Source: Leuctra nigra (Eukaryota > Arthropoda > Insecta > Plecoptera > Leuctridae). From it: DNA of 64,000 nt. The notes under the pieces are model-generated. The model saw only the letters and a program-made list of their open reading frames with translations. It searched no databases and was not told where the DNA came from. Made by a program: the position numbers and the translations under genes. The stretch spans positions 45,409,941 to 45,473,940 of the forward strand of contig OW203763.1 in the NCBI GenBank assembly GCA_934045905.1, written 5' to 3'. Positions 22,101 to 33,160 of the stretch are shown piece by piece; position 1 is the first letter of the stretch; every line of letters begins with the position of its first letter.

Positions 22101-25100
22101 GTGAATCACTGTGCATCTCATTGTGGGAATCACTTGGCATGTCATTGTGGGAATCACTTGGCATGTCATCGTGTGAATAACTGTGCATCTCATTGTGGGA
22201 ATCACTTGGCTTGTCATCGTGGGAATCACTTGGCATGTCATCGTGTGAATCACTGTGCATCTCATTGTGGGAATCACTTGGCATGTCATCGTATGAATCA
22301 CTTGGCATGTCATCGTGTGAATCACTGTGCATCTCATTGTGGGAATAACTTGGCATGTCATTGTGGGAATCACTTGGCATGTCATCGTGTGAATCACTTG
22401 GCATGTCATTGTGGGAATCACTTGGCATGTCATTGTGGGAATCACTTGGCGTATCATCGTGTGAATCACTGTGCATCTCATCGTGGGAATCACTTGGCAT
22501 GTCATTGTGGGAATCACTTGGCATGTCATTGTGGGAATCACTTGGCATGTCATCGTGTGAATCACTGTGCATCTCATCGTGGGAATCACTTGGCATGTCA
22601 TCGTGTGAATCACTGTGCATCTCATTGTGGGAATCACTTGGCATGTCATTGTGGGAATCACTTGGCATGTCATTGTGGGAATCACTTGGCATGTCATCGT
22701 GTGAATCACTGTGCATCTCATCGTGGGAATCACTTGGCATGTCATCGTGTGAATCACTGTGCATCTCATTGTGGGAATCACTTGGCATGTCATTGTGGGA
22801 ATCACTTGGCATGTCATTGTGGGAATCACTTGGCATGTCATCGTGTGAATCACTGTGCATCTCATCGTGGGAATCACTTGGCATGTCATCGTGTGAATCA
22901 CTGTGCATCTCATTGTGGGAATCACTTGGCATGTCATTGTGGGAATCACTTGGCATGTCATCGTGTGAATCACTGTGCATCTCATTGTGGGAATCACTTG
23001 GCATGTCATTGTGGGAATCACTTGGCATGTCATCGTGTGAATCACTGTGCATCTCATTGTGGGAATCACTTGGCATGTCATTGTGGGAATCACTTGGCAT
23101 GTCATCGTGTGAATCACTGTGCATCTCATTGTGGGAATCACTTGGCATGTCATTGTGGGAATCACTTGGCATGTCATCGTGTGAATAACTGTGCATCTCA
23201 TTGTGGGAATCACTTGGCATGTCATTGTGGGAATCACTTGGCATGTCATTGTGGGAATCACTTGGCATGTCATCGTGTGAATCACTTGGCATCTCATTGT
23301 GGGAATCACTTGGCATGTCATCGTGGGAATCACTGTGCATCTCATCGTGGGAATCACTTGGCATGTCATTGTGGGAATCACTTGGCATGTCATTGTGGGA
23401 ATCACTTGGCATGTCATCGTGTGAATAACTGTGCATCTCATTGTGGGAATCACTTGGCATGTCATTGTGGGAATCACTTGGCATGTCATTGTGGGAATCA
23501 CTTGGCATGTCATCGTGTGAATCACTTGGCATCTCATTGTGGGAATCACTTGGCATGTCATCGTGGGAATCACTGTGCATCTCATCGTGGGAATCACTTG
23601 GCATGTCATTGTGGGAATCACTTGGCATGTCATTGTGGGAATCACTTGGCATGTCATCGTGTGAATAACTGTGCATCTCATTGTGGGAATCACTTGGCAT
23701 GTCATCGTGGGAATCACTGTGCATCTCATCGTGGGAATCACTTGGCATGTCATTGTGGGAATCACTTGGCATGTCATTGTGGGAATCACTTGGCATGTCA
23801 TCGTGTGAATCACTGTGCATCTCATTGTGGGAATCACTTGGCATGTCATCGTGTGAATCACTGTGCATCTCATTGTGGGAATCACTTGGCATGTCATCGT
23901 GTGAATCACTGTGCATCTCATTGTGGGAATCACTTGGCATGTCATCGTGGGAATCACTTGGCATGTCATTGTGGGAATCACTTGGCATGTCATCGTGTGA
24001 ATAACTGTGCATCTCATTGTGGGAATCACTTGGCATGTCATTGTGGGAATCACTTGGCATGTCATCGTGTGAATCACTGTGCATCTCATTGTGGGAATCA
24101 CTTGGCATGTCATTGTGGGAATCACTTGGCATGTCATTGTGGGAATCACTTGGCATGTCATCGTGTGAATCACTTGGCATCTCATTGTGGGAATCACTTG
24201 GCATGTCATCGTGGGAATCACTGTGCATCTCATCGTGGGAATCACTTGGCATGTCATTGTGGGAATCACTTGGCATGTCATTGTGGGAATCACTTGGCAT
24301 GTCATCGTGTGAATAACTGTGCATCTCATTGTGGGAATCACTTGGCATGTCATTGTGGGAATCACTTGGCATGTCATCGTGTGAATCACTGTGCATCTCA
24401 TTGTGGGAATCACTTGGCATGTCATTGTGGGAATCACTTGGCATGTCATCGTGTGAATAACTGTGCATCTCATTGTGGGAATCACTTGGCATGTCATTGT
24501 GGGAATCACTTGGCATGTCATTGTGGGAATCACTTGGCATGTCATCGTGTGAATCACTTGGCATCTCATTGTGGGTATCACTTGGCATGTCATCGTGGGA
24601 ATCACTGTGCATCTCATCGTGGGAATCACTTGGCATGTCATTGTGGGAATCACTTGGCATGTCATTGTGGGAATCACTTGGCATGTCATCGTGTGAATAA
24701 CTGTGCATCTCATTGTGGGAATCACTTGGCATGTCATCGTGTGAATCACTGTGCATCTCATTGTGGGAATCACTTGGCATGTCATTGTGGGAATCACTTG
24801 GCATGTCATCGTGTGAATCACTGTGCATCTCATTGTGGGAATCACTTGGCATGTCATTGTGGGAATCACTTGGCATGTCATCGTGTGAATAACTGTGCAT
24901 CTCATTGTGGGAATCACTTGGCATGTCATTGTGGGAATCACTTGGCATGTCATTGTGGGAATCACTTGGCATGTCATCGTGTGAATCACTTGGCATCTCA
25001 TTGTGGGAATCACTTGGCATGTCATCGTGGGAATCACTGTGCATCTCATCGTGGGAATCACTTGGCATGTCATTGTGGGAATCACTTGGCATGTCATTGT

Positions 25101-26935
25101 GGGAATCACTTGGCATGTCATCGTGTGAATAACTGTGCATCTCATTGTGGGAATCACTTGGCATGTCATTGTGGGAATCACTTGGCATGTCATTGTGGGA
25201 ATCACTTGGCATGTCATCGTGTGAATCACTTGGCATCTCATTGTGGGAATCACTTGGCATGTCATCGTGGGAATCACTGTGCATCTCATCGTGGGAATCA
25301 CTTGGCATGTCATTGTGGGAATCACTTGGCATGTCATTGTGGGAATCACTTGGCATGTCAGCGTGTGAATAACTGTGCATCTCATTGTGGGAATCACTTG
25401 GCATGTCATCGTGGGAATCACTGTGCATCTCATCGTGGGAATCACTTGGCATGTCATTGTGGGAATCACTTGGCATGTCATTGTGGGAATCACTTGGCAT
25501 GTCATCGTGTGAATCACTGTGCATCTCATTGTGGGAATCACTTGGCATGTCATCGTGTGAATCACTGTGCATCTCATTGTGGGAATCACTTGGCATGTCA
25601 TCGTGTGAATCACTGTGCATCTCATTGTGGGAATCACTTGGCATGTCATCGTGGGAATCACTTGGCATGTCATTGTGGGAATCACTTGGCATGTCATCGT
25701 GTGAATCACTTGGCATGTCATCGTGTGAATCACTGTGCATGTCATTGTGGGAATCACTTGGCATGTCATTGTGGGAATCACTTGGCATGTCATCGTGTGA
25801 ATAACTGTGCATCTCATTGTGGGAATCACTTGGCATGTCATTGCGGGAATCACTTGGCATGTCATCGTGTGAATCACTGTGCATCTCATTGTGGGAATCA
25901 CTTGGCATCTCATTGTGGGAATCACTTGGCATGTCATTGTGGGAATCACTTGGCATGTCATCGTGTGAATCACTGTGCATCTCATTGTGGGAATCACTTG
26001 GCATGTCATCGTGTGAATCACTGTGCATCTCATTGTGGGAATCACTTGGCATGTCATCGTGTGAATCACTGTGCATCTCATTGTGGGAATCACTTGGCAT
26101 GTCATCGTGGGAATCACTTGGCATGTCATTGTGGGAATCACTTGGCATGTCATCGTGTGAATAACTGTGCATCTCATTGTGGGAATCACTTGGCATGTCA
26201 TTGTGGGAATCACTTGGCATGTCATCGTGTGAATCACTGTGCATCTCATTGTGGGAATCACTTGGCATGTCATTGTGGGAATCACTTGGCATGTCATCGT
26301 GTGAATCACTGTGCATCTCATTGTGGGAATCACTTGGCATCTCATTGTGGGAATCACTTGGCATGTCATTGTGGGAATCACTTGGCATGTCATCGTGTGA
26401 ATCACTGTGCATCTCATTGTGGGAATCACTTGGCATGTCATCGTGTGAATCACTGTGCATCTTATTGTGGGAATCACTTGGCATGTCATCGTGTGAATCA
26501 CTGTGCATCTCATTGTGGGAATCACTTGGCATGTCATCGTGGGAATCACTTGGCATGTCATTGTGGGAATCACTTGGCATGTCATCGTGTGAATAACTGT
26601 GCATCTCATTGTGGGAATCACTTGGCATGTCATTGTGGGAATCACTTGGCATGTCATCGTGTGAATCACTGTGCATCTCATTGTGGGAATCACTTGGCAT
26701 GTCATTGTGGGAATCACTTGGCATGTCATCGTGTGAATAACTGTGCATCTCATTGTGGGAATCACTTGGCATGTCATTGTGGGAATCACTTGGCATGTCA
26801 TCGTGTGAATAACTGTGCATCTCATTGTGGGAATCACTTGGCATGTCATTGTGGGAATCACTTGGCATGTCATCATGTGAATCACTGTGCATCTCATTGT
26901 GGGAATCACTTGGCATGTCATTTTGGGACTCTTCA
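19141..26935 (-). repeat. 24-bp coding repeat array, block B (about 325 units), higher-order structure
   Basis: Tandem units of three main kinds (plus strand): catgtcattgtgggaatcac, catctcattgtgggaatcac and catgtcatcgtgtgaatcac, each completed to 24 bp by ttgg or tgtg. On the minus strand they encode DMPSDSHN, EMHSDSHD and DMPSDSHD-type octapeptides. Units are arranged in higher-order repeats of 72 bp (three units), 144 bp (six units, near 19.2-20.0 kb) and 240 bp (ten units, for example 23189-23428 and 23429-23668). A gaataactg variant recurs many times; it changes Asp to Tyr in the sense frame. No stop codon interrupts the sense frame anywhere in the array. Confidence 0.97.
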
Positions 26936-27178
26936 GTATGCCTGCAGAGTGGCAGACAATGGCAGTTTTCTGAAGTTATTTGTTGGTCATATCCTGATAA
27001 ATCATTTCCACTACATGAATCTGGGTGCGTTTGGAAAGAGACCAAATCTTCAGGTCCAAAGAATAGTGCTTCTGCATGAGCTTTTGCCAACCGAAGTTTA
27101 TGGCGATTTGAAACAAGGGAGGAATATGCTTTTCTCTTCTCCATTATAAAGTCGAAATCATCACAATAAATGTCCCTG

Positions 27179-27800
27179 TTAAAAAAAAATATATCAACAA
27201 ACCAAATATCTGGGCTTAGAAGTAGTAGAAGTACTTAAAATGAAATACAATCTTTCAGAAAACGAAAAAATTACAAAATGCGATTTGATGACATACCATA
27301 TGTACCTATACGTAAGGTTTTAATCCTTGATATTTCACTTCTCACGACTCACTGATTATGCCAATAATGTGAAGTAGGTACGTAATTGTGTACAGCAAAA
27401 AATCATGATGGACTTATCAATCATTCATATTTATCTGTAAAATAGGAAAATGTTTGCCTCGATATGCCTCGAATAGTAGTATATTCTTAAACAACAGCAG
27501 ACAGCACCTAATTAAGCGAGCAGAGCGAGCCTCTCCACTTGAAACATTTGGCTGAAATCTGTTTTTTTTGCCGGTCTTTCGCATTTTAAGTCAAAAAAAA
27601 ATTACGGATCAGACTCATTTTTTCAGAATAGTTACATTGCCATCCTAAATGGTGACCTAATGAATTCTAGCAAGATCGGTCCATTAGTTTCATCGGAAAA
27701 TGTATTTATGTCATGTATTTCAATGCATATAAGATTGCATGCAAAATATTCTAGAAATAAATTTTCACGAAATCATAATTATTGTAAACTACATATTGCT
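27179..27800. other. AT-rich sequence upstream of the transposase-like exon
   Basis: Probably intron or 5' flank. The splice acceptor of the minus-strand gene lies at 27179-27185. No further exon was recognised. Confidence 0.4.
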
Positions 27801-27802
27801 CC

Positions 27803-27997
27803 GTGGTCATACTGCAAATGAAATTAGAGAAGGCTCGGCTGTACCGCCCAGAGTGTATAGAAGTTACATTAAGGGATTTTCAAAACTTGCTGTATTTATC
27901 GGTGGCTCAGTTATCAACGCGTTATAATGAGCGTTATCCTAATATAAAGCAAAATGGTAGAAGGATACCAAATGAAAGATTCCCTCACCTGGTCTAA
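27803..27997 (+). pseudogene. Possible DUF4817-like helix-turn-helix fragment
   Basis: An open stretch encodes LSTRYNERYPNIKQNGRRIP near its end. It resembles the A..Y...FP.R..P helix-turn-helix domain (DUF4817) seen in insect transposon-derived proteins. It overlaps, on the other strand, a myosin-derived exon near 27989. A related piece (STRYSERYP) occurs at 54705-54735. No complete gene; could be chance resemblance. Confidence 0.35.
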
Positions 27998-28640
27998 CAT
28001 CATGCGTACGTTGAGATAAGCCTCGTCAAGAATGGCCAACAAACCCTTGTGCGGTTGTCCGACAAGGTCACAGATGATCTGGTAGTTAAAGAACTTGATG
28101 TTCTGCCACGCGATGCCTCACGTTAGTATTCCTCCTGCTCCTGCTTCAATACCAACTCTGCAACACAAAAACAACTCGAATAATCAATAAAATTTTAAAT
28201 AACGGACTTTGATATTTCACTTCTCACCCTTCACTTTTCACTTCAAAACATAATTGTTTCCCTGACTAAACGAGCTGCTTGTTACCAAAAATATTATTTC
28301 AAATAGGTAATTTATCAGACCTCTTGATATTTTTCTGTCAAACAAGAACTGAAAAATGTAAAATATATAAGTAAAAAGCATAAGTACGCACCAAATTGTT
28401 GCAGTTTCTCATTGCAGTAGTTAATGCAGACCTGTTCAAAGCTGTTGGCGTCGAATATCTCGAAGCCGCAGGTGTCGAGAACGCCGTGACTGTTCCCTTA
28501 ACTGGCTTTTTCACATTGCCCCCTTCAGGTCCGATGAGAACGTTGACGATCTTTCCTACGATCCACATAAAGAGTCTGTCGCATACGCAGAATACAACTG
28601 CGACTAAATCTAAAATTGTCAAAAACACTGTCCAGGACAG
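27989..28640 (-). pseudogene. Class I myosin motor-domain exons, broken
   Basis: Two minus-strand exons. About 28640-28391 encodes DRLFMWIVGKIVNVLIGPEG and, after a frameshift near 28490, [18 protein letters not shown] and [11 protein letters not shown], the relay-helix region of the myosin head, ending at a GTGCGT donor. 28157-27989, after gtgttgcag, encodes ELVLKQEQEEY, a stop (TAA, plus-strand 28123-28125), then in a shifted frame WQNIKFFNYQIICDLVGQPH and KGLLAILDEAYLNV, ending at GTGAGG. LVLKQEQEEY and DLV.QPHKG favour class I, close to myosin ID. The nonsense codon, a missing base in the REGIAW codons and the frameshift show this is not a working copy. The rest of the gene is not in the window. 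Confidence 0.8.
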
Positions 28641-29029
28641 ATTAAAATTACATTTTACCTATATTAGAAGATTAAAATAAATGAGAACCATGACACCAAA
28701 GGTAGACAAGTAGGTTCTTTCAAGAAAACTGGTGCCTTTTAGGTGCCAAGTCATACTAGGTATTGACCAAGTATCGTTAAAATCAACAGATTGTTGGCTA
28801 TTATGCTCCAAGTTGTAAAGCAGGAATTTAACAGATATCAATATTTGCCAAATCTGTTACTACCTACTACTTCGTTTGAAATGTCATGTATACAAAAAAC
28901 AAAGAAACACTGATTTGAGTCAAAAACTGGTCACAGGAAGGAGTGTTAACGCTTGCTCCTCTCGCTTAAAAATGGACATCAAGATTTCGGTATTGTCTGG
29001 AGAATAGGCTAAACAGTAAACTTATAATA
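28641..29029. other. Nothing recognised
   Basis: AT-rich, no ORF or repeat identified. It separates the myosin fragment from the 3' end of the LINE. Confidence 0.4.
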
Positions 29030-30980
29030 ATTATAATAAATATCTTTATTTGTAGAGCGAAGTTAAGCCAGTGGCTTCTCTTCCACTTAACTCTTTTGTT
29101 AACATAAGTGGTACAGTGTCAAGTAAATATGTGAATAAAAGGAAAATTTTACAATGTATAATTCGACTATGGATAAGTTATTGATTGACATTAAGGAACA
29201 AAAAACATATGGATAATTAGATTAATAATAACAAAGACAATAGTAACAGATACTTGAAGGAACTGAAAACTTCATGATTAATTAAATTACAAGGTATGTA
29301 TGTAATGTGATGTGCGTCTGCAGTAACATCTGGCTAGGTATTTATCTACAATATATTATTTATTAGCTCTATTTCTCTCCAGGAACATTTTTTTAAGAAG
29401 TGGTTTAAATAGCTTGTGCTGTACGCTGTGCATAGAGTTTGGGATCTCATTATAATATTTCACTGCATTAAATGAAAACGATCTTTGGAATAAATCAGTA
29501 GAGTGTGAATGTGAAGAGAGTTTATTTTTACCACGTGTGTTTACTGAATGAATGTCTTTTCTTTTAGTGAGTTTGCTATGGAGGTATTCTGGTTGTCCAG
29601 TTTCTAGGATTTTATTGACTAGGTTGCATATATGTAAATTACGTCTTTCCTGGAGTTTGAGCCAGCCAACTTCTGCATAATGGCAGGAAATATGATTTGG
29701 TCTCTTTAAGACAGGATCGTAGCGTCTAATGTTTAATGCGAAACGTAGGCAAGAGTTTTGCGCAGTTTGGAGTCTTTTAGCGCTCACACTATCAAGACAG
29801 TTTCCATAGATAACGTCGCCGTAATCAAATTTTGAGATTATTAATGATTCAACCAGCAGGAATTTAACTTTTCGTGACAAAATATTTTTAAATTGGTACA
29901 AGTGTTTTAATTTTGAATAGCATGATTGCAGAAGGGTTGACGTATGCTTTTTAAAACGTAGGGTAGAGTCGAAGTGTAGACCCAAATTTCTTACATTTTC
30001 TACAATAGGTAACACCTTTTGATCCACCAGGATATCTGTGTTCTCATTTTGAATGAAATTAAGTCCACTGCGATTGCTAAAGTGGATTACCATAGACTTG
30101 GATGGATTTAAGTGCAAGGCATGTTTCTGTGAGGCAGACTCTATTAGCTTAAGGTCACTGTTGATTCTTTCCACTGCTGTAATCTTTTCTGATGGTTTAT
30201 AAGAATAATATAGCTGAGTATCATCGGCAAAGCAATGTGCAGTACAGTGATTAACTAATGCGATGTCACATGTATAAATGGAATACAGCAAGGGAGAGAG
30301 TACTGAGCCCTGCGGCACAGCTGTTTTGATTAATTTATAGTCTGAATTGTTTGGCCCTATGTTGACTTTCTGCAACCTGTTTGTGATAAAAGATTTGAAA
30401 AGCTCCAATGCCCTCTCGTTCAGTCCAAAGTAGTGCAATTTAGAAATGAGTAAAGTGTGGTTAAGGGTATCGAAGGCCTTGGAATAATCTAATAATACCA
30501 TGGTCGTGATAAGTCCGTTGTCCGAGGCTCGTAGAATATCATCAGCTATATTTGCTAGTGCTGTTGTTGTGCTGAAATTTTTCCGAAAGCCAGATTGCCA
30601 AGCAGGTATGATTTTATTAGAATTGCAGTGTCTGTTTAGTTGTTCACAGATGGCTTTTTCAGCAAGTTTTGAGATAAGCGGGAGTACACTGATGGGTCGC
30701 AGATCCTTAAATTCAATAGGGTTGGTTACTTTTGGAAAAGGTTTAACAGTAGCTACTTTCCATATATTTGGGTAGTAGCCTTCATTTAGACAGCAATTAA
30801 TTATATGAGTTAGATGAAATGAGATATTTCCAAGGCACATCCTTAGCATTAGTAGTGAAATCCCATCTTCCCCCGTCGCATTTGTCTTAATATCGCTCAA
30901 GTATGATAATGATGGAAAATTTAGTGAATCTCTCACTTAGGGATGGTGTTTTGGAGGTAACCTGCGAAATAAAAACGCGC

Positions 30981-31052
30981 ACCCCGACTGGGAATCGAAC
31001 CCAGATCCTTCGGGTTTCCGGCCCTATGCTTTAACCATTAAGCTATCGGGAC
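30981..31052 (-). tRNA. tRNA-like sequence (SINE head), anticodon position GGA
   Basis: 72 nt folding as a cloverleaf: acceptor GTCCCGA/TCGGGGT, D stem GCTT/AAGC, T arm CTGGG-TTCGATT-CCCAG. The anticodon loop is CCGGAAA, so GGA would be the anticodon, but position 33 is C rather than U and the stem has a mismatch. A serine tRNA would need a long variable arm, absent here. Most likely the tRNA-derived promoter of a SINE, not a working tRNA. Confidence 0.6.
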
Positions 31053-31596
31053 GCATTCTTAATCAGCAGGTTGGGTTGCCATACAACTCTTGCGAGTCCG
31101 AGTATCTGACCTATACACGAAGACTGAAGCACTTCGACTTCATTTGACAACGTGAATACATCTCTCTCGAATGGCTATGCTCAAACTTCTGAGCTACGAG
31201 TGGATTGTTTGATAATGATGGAAAATTTAGTGAATCTCTCACTTAGGGATGGTGTTTTGGAGGTAACCTGCGAAATAAAAACGCGCACCCCGACTGGGAA
31301 TCGAACCCAGATCCTTCGGGGCCGGAAACCCGAAGGATCTGGGTTCGATTCCCAGTCGGGGTGCGCGTTTTTATTTCGCAAGTTACCTCCAAAACACCAT
31401 CCCTAAGTGAGAGATTCACTTAATTTTCCATCATTATCAAACAATCCACTCGTAGCTCAGAAGTTTGAGCATAGCCATTCGAGAGAGATGTATTCACGTT
31501 GTCAAATGAAGTCGAAGTGCTTCAGTCTTCGTGTATAGGTCAGATACTCGGACTCGCAAGAGTTGTATGGCAACCCAACCTGCTGATTAAGAATGC

Positions 31597-31668
31597 GTCC
31601 CGATAGCTTAATGGTTAAAGCATAGGGCCGGAAACCCGAAGGATCTGGGTTCGATTCCCAGTCGGGGT
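31597..31668 (+). tRNA. tRNA-like sequence, inverted partner of the copy at 30981
   Basis: Same 72-nt cloverleaf as on the minus strand at 30981-31052, here gtcccgatagcttaatgg to cccagtcggggt. It sits at the outer end of the right arm of the foldback insertion. Confidence 0.6.
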
Positions 31669-33160
31669 GCGCGTTTTTATTTCGCAGGTTACCTCCAAAA
31701 AATCGCTCAAGTATGTACACATCTCTTTAACTGAAATTTCATGGAATGATATCAGAGAATCCGATACTAATGGAGATCGATTAGACGAGTAAAACTGGAT
31801 CAAGTCTTTGTCCGGAGTAGTTGCAACAATTGAACTGAGAAAGTAGTTGTTTACTTCATTGACATCGGATAGTTGTTTGGGTATCTCAATATTGTTACTT
31901 CCACTGTGAATATTAAGCTTTGACAGTTTTTTCCATACATCATTATACCTCGGATCGTTTGCTTGGGTCTCTAAAAATGCTTTTTTCTCAGCACGTATTG
32001 CTGTAGTGACCGCATTACGCAGAGATTTGAAATACGTCCATTCGTCAGCATTCTTTGATTTTTTCCACTTCTGGTAGGCTTTGTCCCTACTTTTCATAAT
32101 TTCCTTGAGGTTATACGTGAGCCAAGGTGCCTTCTTCTTTTTTACTCTAATAGTTTTAATAGGGGCATGTGTGTCAAAAAGTTGGATAATCATGCTATTG
32201 AGAGAGTTTATCTTGTCATCAATGTCATCTAATAAATATATGGTATCCCAGTGCGTGTTTAAAGCATCTGATTTAAATTTGTCTCTATCTATCATTTTTA
32301 GATCGCGTCGGGTTATGAATCGTTGAGGACACCGCTCTTTTTCATATTTGAGCGTGCACGAAACTAAGTGGTGGTCGGAAATCCCACACATGGCTATAAC
32401 TCCTATATTGGACAAAATTGAAGGGTTATTGGTTATTATGACATCCAGTAACGTGCTGCTGTCTTTCATAATACGTGTTGGCTCTTTGACTACTTGGTAT
32501 AAGTTATGTGAAATTAGTAAGTCGTTTAAAAATGCTAAATCTGGAGATGAGTTGGTTTGGAGCATATCGATATTCAGATCTCCTAGGATTAAGATCTCAT
32601 CATGAGATGGGCCCAGAACGCTTAGGGTTGAGTCTAGACTAGCCAGGGCTTCTTTATATTTTGCAGATGGAGGTTTATACACCACCCCTATTGCCACGCG
32701 TTTAGATCTAATTTTCACTTGCAACCATAATTCTTCCACTGTATCAGGCTGGCCTGTGTCAGTAGACGGATCACAGTCACACAGAGCACAATTTATATTA
32801 TTGCGGACGTATGCACCTACCCCTCCACCACGTTTTAAACGATCTTTTCTCCACAGAGTAAAACCAGGTATGTCAATATACTTAGAGTCATAATCTGGGT
32901 TTAGCCATGTTTCGGTTAGACACATAATATCAATATTATTTGACTGAACGTATTCTTTAAGTTCATCATAACTTGGCAAGAGGGACCTTGTATTTAGATG
33001 GGCTATTTTCATGAAGTTTTTGTTCCTTAAAGTAGAGTAGTACATTATCGTTATGAAATTAAACCTAACTATAGCTTAAAAAGAATAATAAAGTAAGTAA
33101 ATAATACTAAAACTATGGACTAAACAGGGGTGACAAGAACTGAAGTAATGTCTCACAAGA

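Larger units (their letters stand above)
12741..27178 (-). pseudogene. Transposase-like gene (CACTA/tnp2-like) with giant repeat array and four insertions
   Basis: Pieces on the minus strand read in order. 27178-26936 begins after tttaacag and encodes DIYCDDFDFIMEKRKAY plus about 75 more residues. 26935-17845 is the octapeptide array. Remnant repeat units continue at 16752-16712, 16084-16041 and 15784-15766. Then comes EEYSDNSLDIPDLTLKEK and LAHWVVECN; 15520-14728 encodes LRSHVCFNEFPADARTLMK, GYICDAPARAFLAGIKNHTG, SSCGKCWQHGEF, RRDDNHHHGI and FPYEYLHLVCLGVTKK; and 13591-12741 encodes WKATEFRLFVLYTGP, RMSYNIHGLLHLANDA and FEN-QLGKIKRIVRKTGKPL. The cysteine pair and the HLVCLGV/LLHL blocks match the transposase-domain proteins of insects related to CACTA tnp2; catalytic residues cannot be assigned with certainty. 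Removing each insertion with one copy of its duplication restores the frame exactly. A 32-bp tandem expansion at 15526 leaves the frame broken, so the present copy is probably dead. Confidence 0.75.
30906..31702. mobile_element. tRNA-bearing SINE-like insertion, foldback dimer
   Basis: Nearly perfect inverted repeat with arms about 30951-31319 and 31322-31702, inserted into the LINE ORF2 with the duplication atcgctcaagtat. Each arm carries one complete tRNA-like sequence at its outer end (30981-31052 minus; 31597-31668 plus) and a partial one at the centre. Each arm also holds a region with gtagctcagaagtttgagca, which looks like a second tRNA-derived D-arm. A ~100-bp segment (gatggaaaatttagtgaatc...) is directly repeated within the left arm. 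Confidence 0.85.
29356..33045 (-). pseudogene. LINE ORF2: endonuclease and reverse transcriptase, split by insertion
   Basis: The N-terminal part (33045-31703) is an apurinic-type endonuclease: KIAHLNTRSLLPSYDEL, DIMCLTETWLN, RGGGVGAYV, ILGDLNIDM and the terminal ISDHHLVSC, with E, D and H catalytic residues present. The C-terminal part (30905-29356) is the reverse transcriptase: PISVLPLISKLAEKAI, a motif A with MVLLDYSKAFDTLNH, PQGSVLSPLLYSIY and the catalytic FADDTQLY, then a thumb and C-terminal region ending LLKKMFLERNRANK. After removal of the inserted 797 bp the two parts join in frame (TYLSD|IKTNATG) as about 960 codons without another stop. ORF2 targets and reverse-transcribes LINE RNA. 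Otherwise intact; only the SINE-like insertion disables it. Confidence 0.88.

Noticed and set aside
17814..26921. Second minus-strand long frame (MTCQVIPT-type repeat)
   Set aside because: Same cause: an alternative frame of a stop-free 24-mer. It does not continue into flanking coding sequence.
17845..26935. CRISPR array
   Set aside because: Units are contiguous 24-mers without unique spacers, and the sequence is eukaryotic.
19149..27149. 2666-codon plus-strand open frame across the repeat array
   Set aside because: A shadow of the 24-bp unit, which is open in most frames. Its Cys/His/Asn repeat is not attached to any recognisable domain, whereas the minus-strand frame joins unique coding sequence at both ends.
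30981..31668. Two functional tRNA-Ser(GGA) genes
   Set aside because: No long variable arm, C at position 33, a mismatch in the anticodon stem, and location inside a foldback insertion in a LINE.
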